In this document: positions 24,101-35,610 of the stretch, piece after piece
How positions within the stretch are numbered: position 1 is the stretch's first letter
Layout: every line of letters starts with the position of its first letter
From: Clitopilus passeckerianus
Taxonomy: Eukaryota; Basidiomycota; Agaricomycetes; Agaricales; Entolomataceae
Length of the DNA: 64,000 nucleotides
Direction: 5' to 3'
NCBI GenBank assembly: GCA_944990035.1
Contig: CALYLX010000126.1
Span: forward strand, 2,790,001 to 2,854,000
Position numbers and translations under genes: made by a program
The notes under the pieces: model-generated
What the model was told of the DNA's origin: nothing
What the model saw: the letters and a program-made list of their open reading frames with translations, nothing else
The model's database searches: none

Positions 24101-24429
24101 AGTTGGCAACAGCCGTGCTCTTGGGCGACTCTCCCACCCCCCGATCACGCCTTCCCCAACCTGCCACAACGGCCGTCCAAGAGCCTCTTCAATCATCATC
24201 AGATTCTCCTAGCAGGGACAAGGAAGTGAAGGGTACGAAGGATGACGATGGTCAGGAAGAGGAGTCAGTCCCGCGACGCGAACTGACGGAGGAGGAGAAA
24301 CTTGCCTTCCTATATCCCGACCGACGCAACGCGAAACGGCTGCAGGAAATTGAAGCGCATACAGACACCGACTATCTCATGAATTGGGTTTCCAGCGGGC
24401 TCGCACATGGGGTCGCCGCCAACGATTGA
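21120..24429 (+). CDS. RAP1: Rap1-like telomere (shelterin) protein with Myb domain, no BRCT
   Basis: Five exons 21120-21130, 21182-21299, 21361-21654, 21705-22105, 22158-24429 keep frame (1031 aa). Residues 4-70 form a Rap1-type Myb domain: NPFTKDEETLLVKYLAVYNP, then GRSGANVYKKL, then KWRWSKGHSWQSWRNQYVK. The Trp pattern and the HSWQSWR motif are those of TERF2IP/Rap1. A basic linker (KRKREEEEEES), an acidic patch and a long disordered Ser/Pro-rich region follow. A small helical region around 23600-23750 (GASAAIRRIGEKFGLRDDVV) could be a Rap1 C-terminal protein-interaction domain, but this is tentative. Yeast and human Rap1 carry an N-terminal BRCT domain; here translation starts directly at the Myb domain. 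Expected role: telomere-bound shelterin subunit or regulator. Confidence 0.78.
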
Positions 24430-24689
24430 AGTTACGGGTCGTCGTAGGGAGTCGTACGCAAAAACCCTCGTATGAACGTTCACAACCTTGCACTTCTGGA
24501 ATATTATTATACTTCTCGTTTGAGTAATATAATTACGAGTAAAATTCAAATCATTGTGTTCCGACCTCGTTCTGTGCAAACCTTTGAAAGCGATGCGTGG
24601 AAATAATAGCCAATTTAGGACACGCTGGATATGACGATAACAATTGCCTTGATTGCGGCTTAGCACTGCTTTAACTCAGAACCTCCACC

Positions 24690-25522
24690 ATGGCCTCCTC
24701 GACCCACCCCAAGATCACCATAGAGCTGGTAAGAACGAGTCCGACGAAATGTATACTGTTTTACTCATCTTCTTAGTGCAGGTTTTGGATCGGTTGACGA
24801 TGAAGGATGTGCTCCGAGGGGTCCTTCACTCAATATTGTTCCACCGACTGTTTGGCACCGTGAAACCACAAACCTTTGAGGTTCTGGATGTTACTATGGT
24901 AAGCAGATTTACTCATTGACCTGCTGCAGAGCTTGAAATTTGTTGGTCTTAGCCTGGTGTATCAGATCCTGAAATGGAACAGCTTGTGAACGAGAAGGTT
25001 GACGCGTTCTGGCGAGGTATTGAAGGCGGTGTAAGCAAGAGAGGACAGGTATGTCTCTTCCTTTTGGTGTCTCTTAACTTCAATAGCTAACAAGAACTAC
25101 CCGCGTAGATCGTTGTGACCTTCTCGGAGAAGCGCCCTAAGAAGTCTTGGTTTGTTTATGCCGGCACCGAAGAGGACGTTCCATGGGAGCAGTGGTATGT
25201 TACAATTGCTTTCCTCTATTGCTAACTTATACTCACCCTTTATCCCAGGGTGATAAATGCCGAACTTCGACAACCGAAAAGTGATCGAGGTGAGCTTATC
25301 ATCCCGGCCAGCATTCCCTAACTTCATACTGACGAAACAGAAGACCGACAAGCCTTCAATGCAAGTCTTGCCTCGACGCTGACCGACTCGTTACAAACTA
25401 TGCTCACCCACACCTCCTCGGAACGTGGGCGTATCGCCGTCCCTTTAATCACGAACGCCTCTGGTATCTCTCCATTCCCCATTGATATCCAAGTGAAGGT
25501 GGACGGCATCGAGATACGTTGA
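24690..25522 (+). CDS. ATG101: Autophagy-related protein 101
   Basis: HORMA-fold subunit of the Atg1/ULK initiation complex that stabilises Atg13. Six exons 24690-24728, 24782-24898, 24953-25048, 25109-25194, 25249-25289, 25341-25522 keep frame (186 aa, slightly shorter than the human protein). Conserved features: the N-terminal strand ITIELVLDRLTMKDVL, the helix VLHSILFHRLFG, and the WF-finger-like stretch KKSWFVYAGTEEDVPWEQW. It ends at VDGIEIR, shorter than animal homologues. Many basidiomycetes use Atg101 rather than the Atg29-Atg31 pair of budding yeast, which fits. Confidence 0.9.
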
Positions 25523-25803
25523 ACGTGCCAGACCAGCCAGGTCCCAGTCATACTTTCCTCAATAAGGTCCTTCATGTAATCCCCGATATAGCTTGCCAAA
25601 CCTGTATTTATATCAATCAACCTCCTAGATTTGAGTTTTGCACTATCTAATAATATGTTGTACATCCTTTGCCAGACAAATGACCGACATGAATAGGCCC
25701 GGAGGCCCAAGTAATGGTAGCTCTCTCGGAGTCCCTCCGTGCAACACTTCAGCGCTCAAACGCTCAGGCGTGATTCCTTAGTTGATTTGGAAAGAAGGGA
25801 AAT

Positions 25804-25810
25804 AAAAAAA
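25804..25810 (-). terminator. Pol III oligo-T terminator of tRNA-Arg
   Basis: Seven A on the plus strand (seven T on the transcript strand) three bases after the tRNA. Confidence 0.7.
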
Positions 25811-25813
25811 GTT

Positions 25814-25884
25814 GACCGAGACAGGGGTCGAACCTGCAATCTCCTGATTCGTAGTCAGACGCGATGCCATTTCGCCACACGGCC
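25814..25884 (-). tRNA. tRNA-Arg (ACG)
   Basis: 71-nt cloverleaf on the minus strand, no intron. Anticodon ACG corresponds to cgt at 25850-25852 on the plus strand. T loop is TTCGACC. The acceptor stem has one G-U and one T-T mismatch (pair 6-67), but all other arms are good. Confidence 0.85.
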
Positions 25885-25998
25885 ATGCTGTTCTGGCTCC
25901 CACAAGATCTCAGGGCCAAGCTCGAACACTATTCTCAGTGTTCTCGACTATGGCGTCCACTTGGGCTTGTTTAATGCCATATTAAGTGCCGGTCATGT

Positions 25999-27126
25999 CT
26001 ATGTAGTCCTATATAGACAAATCCATACTAAGGATATTTTAGTAGTGTACTGATCGAAGCACGAGGACAAACAGAAGGTAGGCCATCCCAAATGCTCTGC
26101 CTTTCTGAGCGCAACTATCTTGCCATTCGCAGTCACCGTCGCTGGACACCCCGACATCATGTTCACGACTTCTTGCAAGCTTTGCAACGGGTCCGGTCTA
26201 TCACAAGCGTCCGGGCCGAAGAACTTTTCTAAGGAGGATTGGGTCCACCAATCTAGCATAACCCTCGTCTCGCTGTCGGGTTCAATCGCATCGTTCCCAT
26301 TATGAACCTCGTCAATGAATTCCCGAAATGCGAGCGCGGGTATACGCAGGCGTATTGGACACAGAGTACAGTAGATCTCGATGAGTGAACAGAGAACGCC
26401 TTGCAGCGCGTAAGCCTTGGAGATCGTAGAAGTTCCCGCTGCCGAGGCACAGAGAGGCGGGGTCGGCAAAAAGTGGAATCCTCGATAAGTGGTAGAAAGC
26501 GGCTGCTAAGCACGGCGGGGTCTTGCAATTAGTTCCCAGCAGCGGGTGCCTACGAGCAAGATGTATTACTGTTGCTAGATCGGGGAACAGGTTGTCCAAT
26601 TCGTCGACCCCAAGCATTCTAACAGGCTCAGACTCAAGGTTTGATTGCATTGCCTTGATTTCTGCCTCGTTGGCGCCCCAGTTTGCCAGCGTGGTTGGCC
26701 AGGCTCGTTCGAGAAACTTGAATAGCTGTTCTTGAATCGTCTCCTGGTCAGAATCATATTTATCACTGAGATCAAGCACTTGGGCTACCAGGACCGCCAG
26801 TTTTTTAAATGTTTTAGGAAGAATGCTTCCACACTACCGAAGTCAGACCGTTTTGCACTGCTCGAGTGACAACAGACTGCTTACTCGTTTCCATGAAGTG
26901 CATGAAAGAAGATTATCAATGGCTCTTCCTCATCTTATAGGTCGGTCGTTGGCAAAAACGTGGTTCCAGTTTCAGTACTATCTTCCTCCACAGTGCGGAA
27001 GAGATCTAAGAAAACACCAGATTTCGCCTTTAGTAACTCCTTGTTGACGCAGAAACGGCGGGTTGGGAGAGATAGATATACGTTTCCGTTAGCGAAATGA
27101 GTCGTTTCAACGGTCCCCACACACAT
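25999..27126 (-). pseudogene. BTB/POZ-domain gene, apparently broken
   Basis: The 5' part encodes a BTB-like start (FANGNVYLSLPTRRFCVNKE, then GVFLDLFR). It matches the intact plus-strand neighbour in pattern: BTB core, then a helical region with TVIHLARRHP and AAFYHLSRIPLF corresponding to SVIRLARMFEP and TAFYHLSRLPV. Breaks: an in-frame TAA at 26935-26937 between LPTTDL and DEEEPLIIFF; no frame-compatible intron joining the second and third segments; and a switch of frame within about 26312-26469. I read this as a decaying paralogue, although an unusual intron arrangement cannot be excluded. BTB proteins of this agaricomycete type have no known partner. Confidence 0.6.
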
Positions 27127-27428
27127 CTCGAGTAGCAAATTGAACAAAGACCAGTTGCGTTCGAGTAAATATTCCCAGCAACTTGCAAGTATGGTGAGTA
27201 CCTCCGCGGTCCAGCTTGAACGCTTACATCAATGATGCCACACCCAAACCGAGTCGGGAGCCGCAGTGGCTCAAAATGAGAAGACCCTGACGCCCACCAA
27301 GGCCGTGAGTTTATTGACGCCATGCCCCTCTGATAGCCGGTCATGCATTGAGGACTCTCATTTTTGAGCTTACGCGTCCATCTACCAGGAGTAGACAAAG
27401 GTCTGCTACCCCCAAAACCTCGCCAACA
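27127..27428. other. Bidirectional spacer between the two BTB genes
   Basis: 302 bp separating head-to-head BTB reading frames; presumably holds both promoters. No specific site recognised. Confidence 0.45.
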
Positions 27429-28482
27429 ATGGCTGAAGAGGCCGACGATTTCTGTATAAACATTACCAACGACCCAGACTTGTACTTTCCAGACGGCAAC
27501 CTAGTAATTCTGACCCGAGACGACGCTGGCAACCACACCTACTTCCGTGTTCACCAGTCCATCCTCGCAAAACACTCAGCTACTCTGAGTGACCTTATCT
27601 CACCACCATTCCAGGACCTCTATGACGGTGTGCCTCTTATTGAGTTCCATGAAGATCCCAGAGACCTCAACCTTTTCCTAAAATTCCTCTATGAGCCGTT
27701 GTAAGTCCTACTCCGTCTGCATGTCCAGCAAAATACCCAGCTCACTTAGTCGCTCATGCAGTGCAGCGCCTCTACAACGAGGAGACCCCGATATTGCTTT
27801 CAAAATGTTCGGGCCCTTGAAGCTCGCCGATAAGTTCCTCATTGCTCCTCTAAAAGACACAATACTTGCCTACATCCGAGAAGATTGGCCTCTCACTCTC
27901 CAGGCATGGGATGAACGCGAAGCGTTGTATGCCCGTCGCCTCAAAAGCGCTCCAAACGGAGTGTCCATGGACGATATTGCTCCCGAGCCAGCATCTGTTA
28001 TCCGCCTGGCACGGATGTTCGAGCCTCGTCTGCTCACAACCGCCTTCTACCACCTTTCACGACTCCCAGTGAATGCCACCTACCGTCCAGAGGGTCAGGC
28101 GGCACGGTACTCCCGTGGTGTTCGCTCTGGACTTCTGTCATCCGAGGACAGACAAAAAGTCACACTTGGTCGAGAACGCATGCTCTGGTGGATCGCAGAC
28201 CGCCTTGAAGCCGCTTCTCTAGACACGTGGCAATGCGAAGCAGAACAAGGTTGCAGTATGCACATCTACTGGCGCGTTGTGGTCCTGCACAGGGCGATAA
28301 TGCGTAGCAATGATGTATTGGCAACCTTAAGGACCATGAAGAGCCATCGGGTCGAGCCAGGCAGGACGGAAAGGCTGGAGGGAGTCGTATGCAGGGAATG
28401 CAATGTGAGATGGGATAAAGTCATTTCAGATGCCAGACAAGACTTTTTCGATTCGTTGTCCACTTTCTTCCCTAACCTGTAA
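27429..28482 (+). CDS. BTB/POZ domain protein
   Basis: Two exons 27429-27700 and 27762-28482 joined by a 61-nt intron (330 aa). Residues ~10-100 are a BTB fold: DLYFPDGNLVILTRDD, FRVHQSILAKHSATLSDL, then the LFLKFLYEP helix. The rest matches the C-terminal region of the large agaricomycete BTB family, with LKLADKFLIAPL, SVIRLARMFEP and AFYHLSRLPV. Two Cys pairs near the end (WQCEAEQGC and VVCRECNVRW) could bind metal. BTB domains mediate dimerisation and sometimes recruit Cullin-3; neither is shown here. It is divergent from a broken paralogue. Confidence 0.85.
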
Positions 28483-29137
28483 TTCTGGCCGTACTTTACA
28501 TTTGGCTCGCTTGAATTCAGATTTGTTTGCCTTTGTTTTTGTTCAGTACTTTCTCCTTTCTCCCCCATCCTAGTGTTCGACTTTGCTCACGGAAGTTGAC
28601 ATATCCTCCTATGTTCATGGAGTACTTGTACTCAGGCTGCGCAACACGGTACGAGCAAAATGTCGAGGCGTCGGACTAAGTTAAATATAGCCTGAAGTGT
28701 CCCTGCTCCACGTTTTGCCTTCTCGTTACCATACATCACCGAAGGGTGTTCGAAGCCTCCGAGAATGCAATCAAGGTTCAGTCTCCATCAGGTTCGTTCG
28801 GGATGAGGATCCCAGGGATAGCAGAGCCAACGCAAGCTTCCAATTGGCTGGCTATCCGTAAGCTGTTCGCCGTCTATTTTTAGAGCAAACCCTCCAGTTG
28901 CCGCAAGACGGCCGGACACCAGGTAGTGTGTGTTACCACCGAACATGCACATTACTTGGGCGCGATCTGCGCGCTGCGGAGCAATTCAACCTAGTTGCCA
29001 CTGAATGGTGCTGTCGATCCTGGAACTCTGGGTAATGAAAACCCTCAAGCCTCGTTTCTGTCGAGTATTTAAATAAGACCAAGATGCTCCTCCTGCCGAT
29101 ATCCACCCCTTACTGCTCATACTAGCACGCCTCGCCG
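28483..29137. other. Intergenic
   Basis: 655 bp between the BTB gene and the first DUF7702 gene. A TATA-like tatttaaataa is at 29066-29076, about 62 bp before the DUF7702 start. Confidence 0.5.
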
Positions 29138-30117
29138 ATGAGTTCTAGCATCAACTATGCACGCGCTTTCGGCATTGAAAGTGTCGTGCCTGCTGTGATT
29201 TTTGCCCTCCTCTATGTGCCACTGCTTGGCTGGTTTACCCTTCAATCGGTTAGGCGGCCGACCTATGTTCACTTCGTCCTTACCTTCTTCTGCACGAGTA
29301 AGAGCTTGGATCATTATGTTCGGAAATAGTATCTGACCTCCCTTACCTATAGTCCGCGTCGCAGCGTTTGCAGTGCGCGCCGCACTGGCTGGCTCGGAGT
29401 CCGCTGGAGAGAACCTTAGCACTCTAATCGCCGACCAAGTTCTCTTTGGTGTTGGATTCTTCGGCCTTCTCTACTCAGCATACACGCTTGTTCTCGATCG
29501 GTAAGCCATTCAACATGTATAATACGTTTTTCAGGAACTCAAGGGATTTTCAGTGAATTATTGACAAACTATACGGCACCGAACAACATCTTATCGAGGC
29601 TTTCAGGAAACAGACGTTTATTCCGCCTGGTGCTTCTCGCCGCCGTTGTTCTTGGAGTTGTTGGATCTACCCAAAGCTCGAATTCAAACCCTCAAGGGGG
29701 CAAGACGTTCCGGATTGTCAGCACTATCATCTTCTTGGCCCTGACGATATTGCTTTGCTACCGTACCCTTCTCTTGACAAATTCAGAGCGAGGTATGTTC
29801 CTGCCTTCTCTCGGGAGGAAACCTTTGGCTAATCGATCATTAAAGCTGTTAGCCAGTATACCTCAATTTCGAGCATTAAGACCATCGGAAAGGAGCATGG
29901 TGGATACATCCTCTGCTTCATTGCAGCACTCCTTCTCCTGCGCGAGGCATTCACGACGGCAACCAGCTGGGACGCTGCGAAACAAAATGCGGAGCACTTC
30001 TGGTATCCGTTCTACGCGACCCCAGAGCTTCTTGCGGTCGTGCTTTACGCCAGTCCCGAGCTTATTCCTCCCCGTTCTGAACTTCCTCAATATACATTCC
30101 CCGGTAATTCGAAGTAA
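29138..30117 (+). CDS. DUF7702-type seven-helix membrane protein, copy 1
   Basis: Four exons; the protein starts MSSSINYARAFGIESVVPAV. It has hydrophobic helices throughout and the motifs ADQVLFGVGFFGLLYSAYTL, NRRLFRLVLLAAVVLGVVG and REAFTTATSWDA, and ends PPRSELPQYTFPGNSK. It resembles the fungal DUF7702 membrane proteins, whose biochemical role is not known. The last exon begins after the acceptor near 29855 and the stop is at 30115-30117. A close paralogue with the same gene structure lies 1.8 kb downstream. Confidence 0.85.
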
Positions 30118-31936
30118 TTGTGCATGTCGCTTCGCCTTTGTTGAAAATGATATGTGTTCTCCGTTTTCTGAGCAAATGTACCCTTGGTAAACTCCCAAAC
30201 TATGATCAGGCATTTCCGGTGGTTTAACAGTAGAGTTCAGAGGCGTGTACAAAGCGATCTGGATTGCACCAGACAAACCAGCCGAGCCCAAATGTAGCAA
30301 GTTGCCGTCATAGGAGGATCAATGATTCTCTTGTACCCCCTCTGGCTCAGAGATTTGAGGGTCGACATTCGGCGAGTAGTTGTCACAATGTTCTACAATA
30401 CTTGTGCGAGTTGATAAGTGGGCAATTTGACTTTATCGGGGCGCAGCTCAATACTGTGCCTGGCTTCCTTGAGGTTTTCTGATACGCCATTTCTACACGG
30501 TACATCAGCTGCCGTCTTGGACAATACATATTGGAGCAACTACAAGTACGACTACAACCGTATTCGCATTTTAGCCCCACATGTGGCTAGTCCTTTGTGA
30601 TAGTTAGTGACATCATTTTTCTTGCTACCACAGTCTCGTTATCGAACCAATCTAGGGGAACACACTGGCGATTCATCCTTTCGAGATTTTTCCCCGCACT
30701 CATGACCCTCTAACTTCGAAATATATATATACACGTGGCATAGAAGATAGCAACATTGGCAAGTAGAATGGTGCATGATTGCTTGGAATATCAGTGTCGT
30801 GTTGGAGTCATTCAATGGTGTTTACTCTACGAGGACCGAGAATGCGGCTAAACAATACATTTATCGTACCCACTCTATGGGCTGCCGGAGCTTCTTGCTG
30901 TCGCCTTCCATATCACTGCGGGCCTTGCCCCATCTCGATCATAATTCAAGAAACAATCAGAGGTCAGCGAAGTGTATCAAGTTTAGTTTGAAGCTTGTAC
31001 AAAGTAGTTGCTTCCTGTCGCATCCCATAAATAGATACGTAGATCGAAAAAACCTCCTTGTGTGTTCTTCTATTGAGTTATAGAAATTCGTGAAACCGTT
31101 TCTGAGCCCAAGGTTGACGATGGGAGAGTTTGAACCTCGTCGGAAGACTAAACATCCGATGAAGAACGATGATCGATCATTTTGCTGGTTGACCCAAATA
31201 CCCTATTTCTTCCCCTTTTGGTCAAGCGGATATCCAGCCAATGGGATGCTTCGTAGCTGATTCGGCTAGCGGATATCCAGCCAATCAGATTCCTTCTTGT
31301 ACTCTGCCACAACTTCTCAGGATCTGCACATTCAATCGAGCATTCTGGAGGGGCCTCTGACTGCGGAATTCATGCGGTGCAAGTTATGACTGCGACTTGC
31401 GAACCTATATGCTGTATGTTATGGTCTATAATTGCTCTACAAGTCACCAATGCAAGCAGTAAAAGCACAGTCTCCCCTGCTCAACAAAATTTCTGCCACT
31501 ATTCTGAGCTCACTATCTGGTTTCTGATGGTCTTTTGGCTGAATTCTTCATCAATCGAGTTCTCGACTCTCCCTAGCGAAGTTACAATTCATACTTCGAA
31601 TCTTATCTACGTCCATCGACGTTTGGTGGGTATTCTGAACGGATTTCAATGGCTCATCTATTTTTATCGTCACCTCGAGAACAGCGTGCCTGTTCAATTC
31701 AGCTAGCCGATGGGATGGGGCTGTGATGCCGATGGCTGAACGGCGAATTTGTGACTGCGCGCTACCCTGGCACATGGCGTGCTTCCTACTCTCCTTAGGG
31801 CCGTCATGTTATCAAAACCTTAATCGTACTCAATATTGCCTGGTTGGTACTTAAGGAACTCGATGCTGGGTCGTGTTTTTCATCGGTTTCCTGCTCTTCT
31901 TCGTTCCCCTTATCACACTATCCTAGAAGCTCAACT
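30118..31936. other. Intergenic between DUF7702 paralogues
   Basis: 1.8 kb without a supportable gene. Contains a TATA-like tatatatata at about 30722-30731 and a tandem 17-bp direct repeat at 31226-31285. The short open frames here look random. Confidence 0.5.
31226..31285. repeat. Two direct copies of a 17-bp GGATATCC/CCAAT-containing motif
   Basis: The sequence gcggatatccagccaat occurs at 31226-31242 and again at 31269-31285. Each copy combines the palindrome GGATATCC with a CCAAT box. Confidence 0.8.
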
Positions 31937-32899
31937 ATGAGTACGGCTTTTGAGATCAACTATGCTCACGCCTACGGTATCGAATCGCTAGCTCCTGCCA
32001 TCGTCTTCGCTGTCCTCTATGTTCCCCTGCTTGTATGGTTCATCGGCCGATCAATAAGAAGTCCGACATACGTCTACTTTGTTCTGACTTTTTTCTGTTC
32101 AAGTAAGTATGCCCTTCTGGCTCCGATGGCAGCGTATTGACTGTATCACACCCAAGTCCGTATCCCTGCATTCGCCATTCGTGCTGCACTCGCGCAGTCG
32201 GAAATAGCTGGGGAGAATCTGGGTCTCTTGATTGCCGACCAAGTCCTCTTTGGTGTTGGCTTCTTCGGTCTGCTATACTCTGCTTATACTCTAGTTCTTG
32301 ACCGGTAGGTTGCATCGACGTTGATTCTATGTGAACTGTTACTCACGATTTGTCAGGGAACTACTGCTCAACTACCAACCTCCACGGAATATCCTTTCCC
32401 GGATATCGGGAAACAGGCGCCTCTTCCGTCTGATTCTCCTCGCCGCTGTTGTCATTGGTATTGTTGGAGCAAGCCAGACCAGCTCGACCAACGCCCAGGG
32501 CGGCAAGTCATTGAAGATCGCCAGCACTTTCATCTTCCTGGCTCTCACCGCTCTATTGGCCTACCGAACCCTCCTACTCACAAAAGAGGAGCATAGTGGT
32601 GAGCATATATTTAGCCTATTCCACCTGCCTCATCTGACCTGACTTTCAAAGTTTACAACGAGTCTCAATCCGAAATCAAAGTCAAGAACTTCGGCCAGTC
32701 GCACGGCGCATACCTCCTCTGCCTCATTGCCATCCTCCTGTTGGTTCGTGAAACTTTTACAGCAGCTACAAGCTGGGATGCAAAGAAGCAGAATAACGAG
32801 CACCTCTGGTACCCTCTCTACGCGCTCCCCGAGATCCTTGCGGTTATACTCTACGCAGCCCCTGGTCTCGTTCCTCCTCGCTCAGAGCTGCCCAAATAA
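31937..32899 (+). CDS. DUF7702-type seven-helix membrane protein, copy 2
   Basis: Same four-exon layout as copy 1, starting MSTAFEINYAHAYGIESLAP. It repeats the family motifs almost word for word: ADQVLFGVGFFGLLYSAYTL, NRRLFRLILLAAVVIGIVG and RETFTAATSWDA. It ends PPRSELPK with the stop at 32897-32899, without copy 1's extra eight residues. Tandem same-strand arrangement points to a local duplication. Function unknown; seven predicted helices suggest a receptor-like or transporter-like membrane protein, but nothing shows a ligand. Confidence 0.87.
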
Positions 32900-33908
32900 G
32901 TGATTCTTGTGGGCGGCGTTCACGAAATCCAAAGATGTCACTACCTTATAGCTAATCTCCTATCCCAAATCATAATGATGGCCGTCTACTTTCCACCCGT
33001 ATATACCCAGGATAATATTATTGTTGTTTTCATGACATGCCTTGAGGTGATTTACGTCTTCATCTGGCTTCGTCCCCATCTCCTCGAGGTTGGGGACAGG
33101 GTGGCCTAGGGGTCTTCGCACGTCAACCCAGAGACCCCGATCCTGGCTACCTTATTCTCCTGCTCTTGAAGTATCCTGTCAAATTCTTACATTGGCAGAG
33201 GAGAGTGCGGTATTGTCTAGCAACGCTGACAGCCAACAGCATTGTCGGACGTCTCCTTGTGCAAAGAACAAGGCCAAAGCAGAGAACTCAGAAATGACGA
33301 ATTCCATACCCTGAAGTTGGACCTTGTGGACGTTCTGAAGGGCCTCGAGGCAGGCCCGGTTATGCCGTTACAATCTGATCAGATGGGCGTACAGCCGAGA
33401 ATCTCCGCTTTCTCGCAGAATGTAGCTTGATACAACCCTTCCGAGCAACCTCCATTCAATGGAGTTCGAGTCTACGCATACGTTGCTCAAGCTCAACATT
33501 CCGACGTGTCCTCGCGATACAATAAGATGTTAATTAACGACGGACGTTGGGTTTACCGACTTCTGCCTTGTAAGGGTTGCCATCATGACAACCAATTATT
33601 ATGGGCCTGAGTTCGGTGGCTTATCGTCGCTCATGGCAACGACAAGCAAATACGATGCCTCTGCGGGGATGTCAAGGAAGAGGTGTCATGGAGTATCAAC
33701 AAAAAATCTTCCATCTAAGTGGATGCTTATAATAAGCCCTCTCACCGGCTTTCTGACCGCGCCCACCACCATCTCTCGTTTTAACTTTCCCGCTCGTACA
33801 CCTGGCGCGTCTCGCCGTCCCTTCTTTCTGGAAACCACTTTCTTTTCCTTAAAGCTTCACGAGAACACGCGGAAAAGGAGAAACTAGACCGAGAGAAACT
33901 TGGTGGTC
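32900..33908. other. Intergenic
   Basis: 1 kb upstream of the LPMO gene; pyrimidine-rich near 33780-33850. No gene recognised. Confidence 0.5.
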
Positions 33909-35610
33909 ATGTTGTTCAATACTCTATTGATCTCGCTGGTTTCGGCTACGGTGGCGAATGCACATATCAATGCATGGGCGAAAGGAATGTATTGTCAGAA
34001 TGTATGTTTCTCGATTCTATCAACCTCGCATGAGCATCTCTTAATAGTTTTACGCTCCCAGGGCACGTCTGGTACGCTGAATGAGAATGCCCAAGAAATC
34101 ATCAATCCTCTTTACAATCTTCCGAAGAGCCAATGGTGGAGTAAGTTCAACATCATACGTTACGTTGAACACCGCGCTAATCGTATTACCAGTGCACCAC
34201 GTAAACAACGTATGTTCATCGTAGGGGTACCCGCCGAATGGATGTTGATCATGTATTCTAGTGTGACGAGTTCCCGCCTAAGGCAGGCGAGTTCCTGGAA
34301 CTGTAGGTCCTCTCACATACTTCATAGTTCACTCACTGACGGATGACCTCCAGGCCCGCCGGCAAACAGTTCACAGTTGAGATGTCTGCAAACCGTGCTA
34401 CCACCTCGCTCTCTTACGGCGGGCGTTACGTGAGCGATTGGCCCGATGGCAAGTCATACCCCGACAATTATGTGAGTATTCTATTGCGATTCTGAGGTGT
34501 GCTTCCGGTTGTCTAACGTACACTTTCTAGAATGTACCAACTTGCATCACGACACCTAACAGTGAGTTTGGCTCTGCCTCATCCTTATATCTCTTACTGA
34601 GCTCATCCCGTAGTGCATACCCAAAACCAATCCATGGCAGCTGGCACTGCATTCGCTATCTCCTACGTTTCCGACCTTAAGCAAGTTACCCCTGAGAACT
34701 TGGTCGTGTTCTCTGTCCGATACCAGTGCGTCAGAAAACCTGAACTGGTTGACGTACGTCTTAACCCATTGACTTTTGCAGCACTCCCTGGAAGCGCATC
34801 ACCAACTACGACGTCCCCGCTGCTCTTCCTGCATGCCCACCTGGAGGTTGTATTTGTGCTGTGAGTCGAAGCCCCGACCATTGATCGTCGATGATCACTG
34901 ACATATCGCTATTCTTCCTAGTGGGGCTGGGTTCCTAATGGGTGAGTGCTCTCTCTTCCGTATGCATTCAATCTTACTCATTGCTTTGCTTAGTTGCGGC
35001 GAGCCCAACATGTACATGACCCCCTACAAATGCAAGGTCACCGGTGCTACCTCTGCCACCCCTCTTGCCGTCGCCAAGCCACCCGTCTGGTGCGAAGGCA
35101 AATCCGGCGATTGTACAAAAGGCGCGAAACAGATGATCTACTGGAACCAAGCTGAAGGGAATAACATCAAGGTCGATGGGTACGACCTCAGCGGCGGCCA
35201 TAAGTCTCCTGCATACAATTCCAAGTGCGGATTCCCTGATGGTGAGTCGTTTGTCGAGCTTCTTTGAAGGAGTGGAGCAGATGTTGACGCATGTTTCAGG
35301 TCCCCAGAACGATATCTTCGCAGGCCCTGTCAGCGGTGGTAACAACGCAATTGTTACTCCCCCAGCCAGCCAGTCTACAACAGCCGCTGCCCCTCCAGCA
35401 TCGTCTCCTGCTCTTGTCCCAGCCAGTTCTACCCCAGTCAAGGACGGCTCCAGCCCGACTACGACCGTTGTCGCGACTTCCAAACCTACCTCTTCCCATT
35501 CAAAGCCTGGCCATTGCCACAAGCATAACAAGAGGAATGGCACTCGCTCCCTTACGAAAGGCCAGTCTGTCGCGAGGGTTCACAGGAGGAATCGGTTGAC
35601 CTCTCACTAA
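33909..35610 (+). CDS. AA14 lytic polysaccharide monooxygenase (copper-dependent)
   Basis: Eleven exons keep frame to 382 aa: 33909-34001, 34062-34140, 34193-34209, 34262-34302, 34354-34471, 34531-34561, 34614-34725, 34782-34860, 34922-34941, 34994-35241, 35300-35610. The signal peptide [18 protein letters not shown] is followed directly by His1 ([11 protein letters not shown]), the N-terminal half of the copper histidine brace. Other family motifs are [18 protein letters not shown], [32 protein letters not shown] and [17 protein letters not shown]14 enzymes oxidatively cleave xylan coating cellulose in wood. After the catalytic domain comes a ~65-residue Ala/Pro/Ser/Thr linker and a basic, His-containing tail instead of a CBM1. 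Confidence 0.92.
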
